Assembly (NCBI GenBank): GCA_001655205.1
Contig: LPNZ01008761.1
Location: forward strand, 1-55,975
Source of the DNA: Lenisia limosa
Taxonomy: Eukaryota; Breviatea
Direction: 5' to 3'
Length of the DNA: 55,975 bases
The position numbers were made by a program, and so were the translations under genes. Below, piece by piece: positions 46,501 to 55,975 of the stretch. The notes under the pieces were generated by a model. That model was not told the DNA's origin, did not search any database, and saw only the letters and a program-made list of their open reading frames with translations. Every line of letters starts with the position of its first letter. Position 1 is the stretch's first letter.

Positions 46501-49500
46501 NNNNNNNNNNNNNNNNNNNNNNNNNNNNNNNNNNNNNNNNNNNNNNNNNNNNNNNNNNNNNNNNNNNNNNNNNNNNNNNNNNNNNNNNNNNNNNNNNNNN
46601 NNNNNNNNNNNNNTGGGGGGGGGGCAGATAAAGGTCTCAGAAGGTGGCATTCCTATTCCTTGAATTATTCAACATAATTGAAATCCAACTCTAAAATAGT
46701 GAGTCTCACGATGCAGGTGATCTTGTCGGCTCCGCCGCCACTGTCGAGGCTGTCAACGACGGAAAGGTTGCTGCCTGGTCTATGCATCGCTACCTCCAGG
46801 TGCGAAGGGGCTTAATACCGACTCCCGTTGCCTGTGAAATACCAGTGACATATAGTTGATTTTTTGTGCGTTTTGTTTAGTGGCAGAAAAGAGTGCCCGA
46901 CTTATTATTTTTTACTTCCCAGTTTTAATTTCTCAACATTTCACTCCCCAGAGCCTTGCCGGTACCACCGTTGCTGCCGAGCCCAAGCTCCCCCGCTTCT
47001 TCACTGAGGTCGACGAGGTTGACGTGTCCTTCGAATACGCTGGCATCAAGTTCCTCAACCCCTACACCCTTGCCTCTGCTCCCCCCTGCACTTCCGCCGC
47101 CATGATCCGTCGTGCCTTCGAGCAAGGATGGGCTGGTTGCATCACCAAGACCTACTCTCTCGGTATGGCCTGAATTGCTCTTTTTCTAATATCGAAACAT
47201 ATCAAAACGAGGATGATGTGAACAACCCCCTTCTTACGCATTCAGACAAGGATCTCGTCACCAACGTTTCCCCCCGTATCATCCGGTCCACCACTCACGG
47301 TCACCGTCTCGGCCCCAACCAGGGTGGCTTCATGAACATCGAGCTTATCTCGTGGGCACTGGTCTGACCACTGACAATGGGCTGTATCATCTTCGTGCTC
47401 TAAAGATTGTTTTGTTTTAATTATCCCTCCAAGTCTGACCGTTTAGTGAGAAGACCGCAGAGTACTGGATCACCGCCTGCCAGGAGCTTAAGGCTGACTT
47501 CCCCAACCACGTCGTCGTCGCCTCCATCATGTACGCTACGCAGGGCTTTTTACTATCTTCCTCCTTGCTCTTCCCGTGTAATTCATATATATTCTCCCGT
47601 TGACCCCTCCAGGTGCGCCTATAACCGTGAGGACTGGCTCCAGCTCGCTAGTGAGTCCCTCAAGTCCAACGCCGACGCTATGGAACTCAATCTTTCTTGC
47701 CCCCATGGAATGGGTAGGCTTTTCAACTCGCTCTTAATCTCCCTCTCATAACCACCACCACCATTAGTTCTTCAACTGTGTTGCCAACAATATAGACTAA
47801 TGTACTATTTTTTTATCAAGTCCAGTAACAATCAGTTCATTCTTGTAGTTTGACACCCCAAACTTTTTTAGCCTTATCGTTTCAGATGTTCTTTTTTTTT
47901 TTTTGATAAATTTTCCATCTCTAACCCCCAGGTGAGCGTGGTATGGGTCTCGCCTGCGGCCAAGACCCCGAGATGGTGTACAACATCTGCAAGTGGGTGC
48001 GTGAAGCCGTCGGTGCCGACTACCCCTTCTTTGCCAAGCTGACTCCCAACGTCACCAAGTACGCGAGGAATGTCTTTCAAAGCATTACCTACACACGCTT
48101 ATCATACATGGGCTCACATTCTCTTCTTAATGCTGAGGATTGGGTGGATTAACTTCAACAACGCAAATTGCTTATTAGCCTGGCCTGACCCTACAGCATT
48201 GCCTCCATCGCCGCCGCCGCCATGAAGGGTGGTGCCACCGGTGTCACTGCCATCAACACCGTCTCCGGCCTCATGGGCGTATGGGGGTCCTATATGTCTA
48301 CCCGTAATACAGAGCTCGTCAAGATGATCTCGCTCATACGATATTGCACCCTCTCACCCTCCAGCTTACCCCTGACGCCAAGGCCTGGCCTAAGGTTGGA
48401 AAGGAGTGCAAGACTACCTACGGTGGTGTTTCCGGCAACTCCGTCCGCCCCCTTGCCCTTAAGGTAGGCCTCATCTTCTCCTTATCCATGATCTTTGATC
48501 TTGAATGTGCTGATTCGGGTTGTTGAATGACAAAAGAGGCCTGCTGACCCTCCAGGCTATCTCTTCCATTGCCAAGGAGGTTCCCAACGTCAAGATCATG
48601 GCCACCGGCGGTGTCGACTCTGCTGACGCCACTGTTCAGTACATCCACTGCGGTTGGTTCAAATCCGATTTCCTCACACACAAAAGGCCCTTCTCACCTC
48701 TCCAGGTTCCCCCATCATGCAGATTTCTTCCTCCATCCACAACCAGGAGTTCACTGTCATCGACGACTATCTCTCCGGCCTCCGCTGCCACCTTTACATG
48801 CAAGCTCGCGAGGATCTCAGAGCCTGGAACGGCCCCGTGGGCGGGGCTTCAGTCCTCATCACCCTGGTTGCTTGCTATTATCTTTTCATGCCACTATGCT
48901 GACCCCCCAGTGCCCTCCTGCCCCCAAAACCCAGGGCGAGGCTCTTGGACTTGACTTCAAGGACCTTCCCGACATTGGCGAGCACCAGGCCAAGCGCCGC
49001 CGCATGATCCAGGAGGCTCTCATCAAGGCCGACGCCGTCGAGCTCTCCAAGGCTCCCCTTAACCCCCGTGCCAAGATGACCAAGGTACCTGGGCAAAAGC
49101 GATGTTTTGGCAAATTCGGCTTCTTTGGTTGGATTGCTGATTATCTTGTATTCAATACATATTTTTTAAAAATAAACAATTGCTGACAGTTTTAGGTCCC
49201 CACCGTCTCCGACATCCTTGGCAAGGGTCTTCCCCTCATCACCAAGTACAACCAGCTCAACAACAAGGAGCAGGTCGTGGCCGAGGTCGACCCTCTTCTC
49301 TGCATCAACTGCGGAAAGTGCTACCAGACCTGTGCTGATACCGGCTACCAGGCCATCTCTTTCGACAAGTACGCGGCCGGGAGGGGAGGGGTATTTTTCA
49401 CAACGAGATAGATTTCAAAAGCTGCCATCAATGTTGACTCTCCAGGGACACTCACATTCCTCTTGTCTCTGATGACTGCACCGGATGTGCTCTTTGCTTC

Positions 49501-49687
49501 TCCGTCTGCCCCCAGCCCGGAGCCCTTTTCATGACCGACCGGGTCACCCCCCATGCTCCCCGTCGCGGTATCGCCCCCGGTTTGTGAGGCTCTTGATCTT
49601 CTTTTGGATAATACTCTGTCTAATCAACTCTTTTGTTCGCTCTTACCACAATTTTTCTTTTTCTCACGTTCTTCAGGCAAGTATTAA
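43562..49687 (+). CDS. DPYD: Dihydropyrimidine dehydrogenase (NADP+), full-length single-chain type
   Basis: More than 20 exons; gaps at 45262-45346, 46106-46205 and 46479-46613 remove small parts. Start [12 protein letters not shown] (43562-43597), then [20 protein letters not shown] (43711-43773). The N-terminal Fe-S part has [37 protein letters not shown]. The FAD/NADPH part has [45 protein letters not shown] and [20 protein letters not shown]. The FMN/TIM-barrel part has [70 protein letters not shown] (active-site loop Cys), [39 protein letters not shown] and [11 protein letters not shown]. The C-terminal ferredoxin part has [19 protein letters not shown] and [12 protein letters not shown]. 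It ends GIAPGKY-stop. It reduces uracil and thymine with NADPH, the first step of pyrimidine catabolism, in the cytosol as a homodimer. Homologous to the animal enzyme over its whole length. Confidence 0.95.
46336..46453 (+). repeat. Five-copy tandem repeat in a DPYD intron
   Basis: TATCCAATTGAAT begins at 46336, 46361, 46385, 46413 and 46441, with spacers built from CTGCTTCTTGC(TAGT). Unit length is 24-28 bases. The gap 46479-46613 follows after a C-run. Confidence 0.9.
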
Positions 49688-50016
49688 GTCCCTCTGCTTG
49701 TCTCTGTCTTCATCTGTTGATATACTGTGTTTTCTTCCGCATTCCTGGAATGGTGAGGCCTCCTATTTCAATCTGGTGTGATAACCTAGAAGAATATATT
49801 CATCATAAATAGCAAGAAACATAATAAATAGGGAAAGGAGCTCAACACAGCTCTCATCAAACTAACGGACCGGATCAATTTAGAGCATCATCAGAACTGC
49901 TGAGTTAGAATCAATAGAAAAGGAGAAAGGGAATTCTCAGGTGTGATTGTAACAGCATTTGGTTATTGAAATTTGCAACACAAAATCCCAAAAAAAAAAG
50001 CCACATGTCATCATAT
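49688..50016. other. Convergent spacer between DPYD and the acidic protein gene
   Basis: 329 bases between convergent stop codons (49687 plus, 50017 minus). AT-rich, with ATAATAAATAG near 49821 as possible polyadenylation signals on either strand. No exon is supported. Confidence 0.35.
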
Positions 50017-53000
50017 CTAAAGTAAAGCACATTCCCACATTTCGGACTCGTCTTCTGAGTCCTCACTATCGCTGAACCATTCTTCTACCATGACGGAGGA
50101 GGCTCCGGCCTGGGGGAGAGGGGTCAAGGACTGCTGATACAGTATTGCCTTGTTTCAGAATTCCAGTTGAAATTTGAGAATTTCACGCCACAAGAAGAGA
50201 TCAAATCTTTGAATTATAAATCAGTTGCCTCCATCCAGGCACCCACCATGAGAACTTCACTATCCGGTGACTTCGCTCGAGGGGCCTCCTCATCACCTGA
50301 AGACAATAAAACTGCACAACTCCTTCACGATCAATTCTGGCTCTGTTTGCCAATCCCACTGGAGATGTCGATATCACTATCGCTGTCCAGCGCTCGACTT
50401 GGGCGCTGCATCGCCAAAAAGGTCTTTGTTTCGTCCTCGTCTGTTGAGACCTCTTCATCGTCCTACTCGTGAAACTAAGCAGAGGGCTTTCCGAAGGACT
50501 GTGGATATTGCCTCTTTTTACCCCACTCCATACAAACAACATTGCTTCATTATACTAAAAAAGAAGCAAATGAACCCCCCCCCCCCCNNNNNNNNNNNNN
50601 NNNNNNNNNNNNNNNNNNNNNNNNNNNNNNNNNNNNNNNNNNNNNNNNNNNNNNNNNNNNNNNNNNNNNNNNNNNNNNNNNNNNNNNNNCATCCCTGAGC
50701 TGCAGTCCAACTTCGCGACTTTCAATCTAACAGGTCAATCAATTCCTGGGTTGAGATAATGGTAGAGTAGAACACTAGAAGGCACAGACCTGGTTGCAAT
50801 GCTGTAGAAAGAGCTTTATCCTTGGCTCTTCTCGATAACATTTGTCTGATGTCTTCTGTCAGTTAGAGGGGTGCAATGGCGATTCAAGTTACTTTAAAGA
50901 GTAGGCAACAAAGATCAGTCAATTGACAATATAACCATTTCTGAGGAAGGGGCCTACTGGTTTGTTCTTGAACTTATTTTCAGCTTCCATCACATCAATG
51001 CCGAGGGGCACTTCTGTCTGCTTTCCAGTGGCAATAAACCTAGGTTGTCAGAGACTCTTTCAGGCCAGAAAAATACTTGGTAATTCAGAAAATATCAATA
51101 GAGAAAAACTTTTCACCTTTGCATTGCATAGTGCTTCTGAATGTCAATTGCGTCTTCCAGAAGGGATATCATATCTGTTTCGTCATCGTCAGAGGAATCG
51201 CTGATCTCCTGCAGAGTCATTTTCAAATAGTAAATAAAAACTCATAATTGGATCTCCTCTCAGGAATTTATTAACTCAAGAAAAGAAGCCCCCACATACC
51301 GAGGGTTTCTCCCGTTCTAGTCGATCAAAAACATACTTCCGCACCTCCTTATCTGAACATGTAAAAGGTACCCATTATCAGCTGTCTAGAACTACTGGGC
51401 AACTGATAGCGTCCCTCCTACCTCGAGGCAAAATATGCGGTAGGTTCTGATGCGTACACTTGGTGATGTCAACTAAGGCGGCTCTACATTGTTATGGAGT
51501 GATTTCAGTCTACGTGAATGCAGAATAAGATGAAATATCCAACACCCTTCAAACAAAGAACAAAATTCCCATTCTATTGTTTTCAACACCCCCAGCCCCA
51601 CGCAATGGCCTTCGGCGGACGCGGTCCGGAAAATGCCGTGGAGGCTGAGGCGGGCCGGGCGGTGCGGCTGGCGGCCAATTCTTTGGACAGTCTCAGACCA
51701 AGCTTCTCGGGCTTTTCTTCTTCGGATGACCTGGGGGGTAAGGAGCTACTTCGCCTCGGTTCGAAAAGAGACTGTTTAGTGACAAATGAACAGTCATTTT
51801 TACTGAAGAAGATCATAATACAAAAGTTGGTGACTAGTAAATGGATAAAGTGCCCTGATCCATTTGTGCAAGATTCAAAATTGAAATAAATGTTATTTGC
51901 AGTTTCACTCAACAGTATTAAGGAAGACACAAAAAAAAACGCTCCAGTTTTACACTAGTAAGACCTACTCAGATTCTGACTCCTGAGCCTGGGTGGGCTC
52001 CGGGCCAACATCCTCATCTTCGGTGTCATGTTCGATTTTAGGCTCCTGGACTAGAACTCGAAGCTTCTTGAATAGACTGGACGAGGGTTGTCTGAAGCAT
52101 GTCATACAGCCATTGAAATATAAGGAAGTAAATAAGAGAATGTAATAATAATAATAATCAAGAAATAGAATAATGGCATCACTTGATATGAAACCGAAAA
52201 TCGAGAGTTTGAATACCAATCAATTAATTATGCCGCCTTCAGTAGAGAAAGAAGCAACAAGCCCCATACCGTGAAAACGATGTGGGGAGCATTTCTTTGG
52301 GGTTGGTGAGGAGGAGATCCTCGGTTGACATTGTGTTCTGTCCAACTTGCCTCATTCGCTGGCCTCGGGCTGACTTCAATGCGAACACCTCGTTCACCTG
52401 GGGGTGTTAACTTTAACCCTCCAATAACCTGAGAGTGCAAAAGAATTAATTTAAGACATTTATAAATTTCAATATACATGTATATATACTTTTACACTTC
52501 TTGCACTTATCTTTACAATATTGTTCTCTATCCTGCTCTTCTCACTCAACATGCTTGCTCTTACATCCATTATACCGACCCAACCAACATGGTTTATAGC
52601 TTGTTGTGCGATAGAAACCTTTGCAGTGGAGCCGAAGCGATTGGCAGTGGATGCTCTTGAGGAGTACTCCATTTCTGCAAAGAGGTAAGGCAAAGATGAG
52701 CGAAGTAAATTGAGATGGTGAAGAGAAGCGTTCATAAAATGACCCCTCAAAGCAAGGGGGTTAGAGTATACGATCTGTTTACCCTGTAATATAGGGGGAT
52801 ATGGCCGACCCACTCCGCAGAAGCGCCAGGCTAGGGTCCAGGACGGACTTCTTCTTTGGCTTGGACGGGAGCGGGGGAGGCAGGGGGATGGCCTTGGGAA
52901 TGTCTGAAAAAAGTGGTTGTTTTGGTGTTTTCTTGCGAGGAGGGCGCCGTGGGGCTGCTTGTGATCGGAATAATCCCTCACTTGAACAGTCAGGTTTCAG

Positions 53001-53506
53001 GGGAATGATGCTCTCTTAAAAGAGGATACAAGAGTGATATTTGGGGTTTATTGAAAATATCTCTTTTTGGCCCGATGAAACCTCAATAAAAAACCACCTT
53101 CCTCACTCTTCATCGTCGCTGCTCGAAGAAGACCCTCCAGTTCCTAAGGGGTTACTCCATTATTAGGAAGCTGCTAGTGTTCATATTATTGTAACACCAT
53201 AAGCTTAAACATGTTTTTGGACATTTCGGGGATGCTGGGGAATTTTTAAGTGCTATTTATGACAAAAAATGATATTGGAGAATATATATCATATCATATA
53301 TTATATCATGATATAATATGATATATCATATGCATATATGATTACATGTACATTTCAAATAAATTCCACTCACTTCCGCTTTCCAATGGGAGATTCGGGT
53401 TAAAAACGGTGAACGTTTCATAGGGGTCATGAATCGCGGGCTCTTTAGTGGACCTAGAACATGAAGACCTAAAATGGGTTTCGCTTTTGGGGTAAAAGGC
53501 TGCCAT
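50017..53506 (-). CDS. Acidic, serine-rich protein of unknown function, probably nuclear
   Basis: Start MAAFYPKSETHFRSSCSRST at 53506, continuing KEPAIHDPYETFTVFNPNLP. Later exons: TGGSSSSSDDEE (about 53145-53110), IPLKPDCSSEGLFRSQAAPR-RPPRKKTPKQPLF then IPKAIPLPPPLPSKPKKKSV-LDPSLALLRSG, MSTEDLLLTNPKEMLPTSFS joined to QPSSSLFKKLRVLVQEPKI and EHDTEDEDVGPEP, SSEEEKPEKLGLRLSKELAA-SRTARPASASTAFSGPRPPK (about 51728-51600), AALVDITKCTHQNLPHILPR, KEVRKYVFDRLEREKPS, ISDSSDDDETDMISLLEDAI-DIQKHYAMQ, ATGKQTEVPLGIDVMEAENK, DDEEVSTDEDETKTF then RPSRALDSDSDIDISSG, and finally MVEEWFSDSEDSEDESEMWE with the stop at 50019-50017. Several DSD/SDSE casein-kinase-2-like sites alternate with basic, proline-rich patches, a composition usual for chromatin or RNA-processing factors. 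No domain is recognised. The gap 50588-50689 falls inside. Confidence 0.6.
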
Positions 53507-53582
53507 CACGAGATCCTGTCAGATTTCCAGATTTTAACGGGCTATTCAAAGAGAAGAACAAAGCTAAATTTTGGAAACTATG
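53507..53582. other. Short spacer between two minus-strand genes
   Basis: Only 76 bases lie between the start codon of the acidic-protein gene (53506) and the stop codon of the upstream membrane-anchored gene (53583). The promoter of the former must overlap the 3' end of the latter. Confidence 0.35.
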
Positions 53583-54430
53583 TCACAATAAATCAATATT
53601 TTGCTGACCAACAGATGAGCAAAACAAGTTCAAAACAACAACACCACTAACAATGCCAACAACAACAAGGACAAACCGGTGTATTGAAGGGCGTTCGTGT
53701 TCAATAACTGTGTGCCTCTCCTTAGGTTGCACCTGTGAGGGTTAATTTTCTCTTAACAAGAATTAGTACTTCATCATGTTCTGCAAAAGGCAGTTATAAA
53801 ATGAGGTATACTTTGAGGCATAAATAATTTTAGATTGTATAATAAATAACTTCTTGAAGAAAAAAAAGCCATTATTAAAAAAAAAAAAAAAAAAAAAANN
53901 NNNNNNNNNNNNNNNNNNNNNNNNNNNNNNNNNNNNNNNNNNNNNNNNNNNNNNNNGCCACGCTTACTGGGGGTGATTCCATGTGCGCTGCAGCCTTAAG
54001 AATAAGTAACCAACTGACAGGAAATATATTGGAAAAAAGGACTATTCTGTAATAAACGTAATTGGCTTCGGTAAGATACAGCCTGCACTATATCAGATCC
54101 CAGAAGGTGCTTGCATTTATCTATTATCATTATCTGCTTGATGTCAAAAAATTGGGTTCTTAATCCGCAAAAAGATTAAATGGTTCGATGACCTCGATTG
54201 TAGCCATGCACAAGTACCAACCTGAGGAGTCCATCCTGATGAGGGCGAAGAGGTATCCCAAGAAGGCAGATCAATGAAATTTGAATCTATAAGAATGATA
54301 ATTACGGGAAGCTTGTAAAAACTTGAAATAGTTTTATCACTTCAAAAAAGAATTGTCCTCCCACTGTATCTTTGCTTATCATAATCTCCAATCGTATCCC
54401 CTCCTCCCCACCAACCTGAGGCTTGGGACC
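53583..54430 (-). CDS. Fragment of a membrane-anchored protein (5' part unresolved)
   Basis: The terminal exon after CCTCACAG (about 53733) reads VQPKERHTVIEHERPSIHRF, then a 17-residue hydrophobic helix VLVVVGIVSGVVVLNLF and CSSVGQQNIDLL-stop (53585-53583). Upstream, an exon at about 54291-54227 reads SNFIDLPSWDTSSPSSGWTP and a further open stretch follows near 54420-54370. The gap 53899-53956 hides part. The product seems to end in a single C-terminal membrane segment. No family is recognised. Confidence 0.35.
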
Positions 54431-55975
54431 TCTCGGTTCCAACTGGATAATCAGAATAGACAAAAAATACTGTGAAGAAGGAATCGACAGCAGAAACAGT
54501 AAAAAAATAGGTATAAGCATGTAATGGAATGATCTTTGTTTCAGTAGGTTCAAAAAGAAAACATAACGAAATACTGAATTCTTTCAAAAACACTTTACAT
54601 TATGAAAATGTTCATGAACACATGTGGAGCAAGTATCTTCAAATAGTCTATCTCATCCCCATCATCTAATTATTTTACTAACGATAAACTATGAATCTGT
54701 ATACAATCCTATGTCAAAAGCTTCACCACATACTGTGTCGAGGGACCCGTTGGAACGCCATGTTAAAGGTCTGCAGAGGTCGAAGTCAGGTCCTGACCGT
54801 AGTTAAGAAAGGTTGTCATTTGCCATTAACAGGGAACAGAGAATATTTCTGAGTAGAAGAATGCAACGTTGAATGAGGAAGTTAAAAACGTTATTTGCTT
54901 CTTAAAATTGTACCATAAAGAAGAAAAGTATACCAACCTACATATCAATTCCCTTGGATATCCCTATGTGTATCATAACTCCTTCACTTCTCTCCTCACT
55001 TGCTACCTTTGCGTTACCTTGCTTGCACTTATACAGACATATAGAGTTATAGGAGGCTAGGAATTGGCGAATTGGCTAAGGTTTGGGCTAATAAGGGCAA
55101 GGGAAATGAAAAAAATGGGAAACCGGGACGGAATGTGGAGCATTTTCTCCCCTTCTGCACACACCTCTTGTGCTGTTGTGCTGTTTTTAAAGCATAATAA
55201 CAACCTAAATATACAAATAAAGAGTTTAATTACAAGTAGCAATGGAGCTTGTTGAGTTATCATTATAACAGTGAACAGAAGGCGATTCTCCAAACTGTGC
55301 TCCCCATAAATAACTACGCTATTATGTTAATATTCATGAACACGTACATAACGTCCAAATTGCCCCTTCTCTCCTTTTTGTTAAAATGGTAGATCTCGCA
55401 AGACGACCCCCTTTGTCCCTAAGCAGGTTTGTTACTTTATTTACAACCGTCTCTTTTGAAAATTTTCAGAAAATGTAGTGTATAATTCTCTTCATGCATT
55501 TCCGCTCAAAACCATCTGATTGAATAGGTTTCAGCTGCTGGTCATATTTCTCGCAACAGGGGTACTGCAGCCACTATGTAACCAGTTTGTCCATTTCACT
55601 GGAGCTGGAAGTATGCAAGATGCTGTGATTTACTTGCTGGGACTATTTGTTGTGGGTTCATGAAAGGAGACCTGAAATTGACTACTTTTTACCATTAAAT
55701 TGATATCTGGTGTTGAGTGTTTCAGTATCAAAAAGAAATCAATCTTTCTCACCTTTAAATATCAATTTCAAAACATGCGAATTATCAATTGCACATATTC
55801 CGACCACTGATCGGTGACAAGGCTGCCGCATATTCACAAGTGCAGGTAAGGCAGCACTCCTCTATCTTTTCCCCAAATACTTTGGCATGTCTCTGCTCTT
55901 CTTTGCTCCAATCAAAGCACCTCATGGCGAAACTCTTGGCTTGGTTTGAGGAGAGGATGTAAGATACATTTATTA
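54431..55975. other. Right-end region without a confident gene
   Basis: AT-rich. A possible plus-strand first exon (MVDLARRPPLSLSR, about 55386-55427, followed by gtttgt) and a later stretch AGHISRNRGTAATM near 55537 could belong to a gene that continues off the window, but no domain or consistent phase is visible. Confidence 0.25.

Noticed and set aside
41200-49687. folD and DPYD as a metabolic gene cluster or operon
   Set aside because: They are divergently transcribed, have different pathways, and eukaryotic spacing gives no evidence of joint function beyond a shared intergenic region.

Overview
The window is nuclear DNA from a eukaryote, almost certainly a protist or an early-branching fungus or holozoan. 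Genes are split by many short GT-AG introns, mostly 40-150 bases, with longer ones holding AT-rich or repetitive DNA. There are two nuclear-type tRNA genes, one of them with a short intron. The gene set (20S proteasome subunit, peroxisomal PXMP4, METTL5, LDB/SEUSS-like adaptor, full-length dihydropyrimidine dehydrogenase) is eukaryotic. Highly expressed genes (Hsp70, DPYD) have GC-rich third positions, while introns and spacers are AT-rich. I cannot name the species; an amoebozoan or unicellular opisthokont relative would fit. No bacterial operons, phage or virus were seen. Fourteen N-gaps (for example 1181-1320, 12552-12646, 15270-15364, 36828-36957, 46479-46613, 50588-50689) interrupt several genes, mostly at homopolymer runs.

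Layout. 1-16 kb is compact: 3' part of an ESRP/hnRNP-H-like RNA-binding protein with a SAM domain (+); PXMP4 (-); proteasome alpha-4 (+); a SANT/Myb plus U-box-like protein (-); a large tail-anchored protein whose core resembles a bacterial beta-sandwich family (+); an AcuI/YhdH-type acryloyl-CoA reductase (-). 16.3-18.6 kb is AT-rich with no convincing gene but has a long-range inverted repeat. 18.6-24 kb holds an unrecognised multi-pass membrane gene and an LDB/SEUSS-like co-regulator, both (-), then a small inverted-repeat element just upstream of an Hsp70 gene (+) and METTL5 (+). 28.6-41 kb is accessory: two unrecognised divergent genes near 30.2-30.6 kb, a discoidin-like fragment, duplicated repeat modules around tRNA-Leu(CAA) and tRNA-Glu(UUC), and an unrecognised multi-exon gene at 38.6-40.2 kb. 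41.2-49.7 kb has a divergent pair: mitochondrial-type FolD/MTHFD (-) and DPYD (+). 50-53.5 kb is an acidic, serine-rich unknown protein (-). The last 2.5 kb holds a poorly resolved membrane-anchored fragment.

The genes do not form one pathway. DPYD (first step of uracil/thymine breakdown), FolD (one-carbon folate) and AcuI (acryloyl-CoA to propionyl-CoA) are metabolic; the proteasome subunit, Hsp70 and U-box-like protein relate to protein quality control; ESRP-like, METTL5, LDB-like and SANT proteins act in gene expression. Coordinates of multi-exon genes span first to last recognised coding base including introns; exon joins were worked out by hand from splice signals, phase and family alignment recalled from memory, with no database search.
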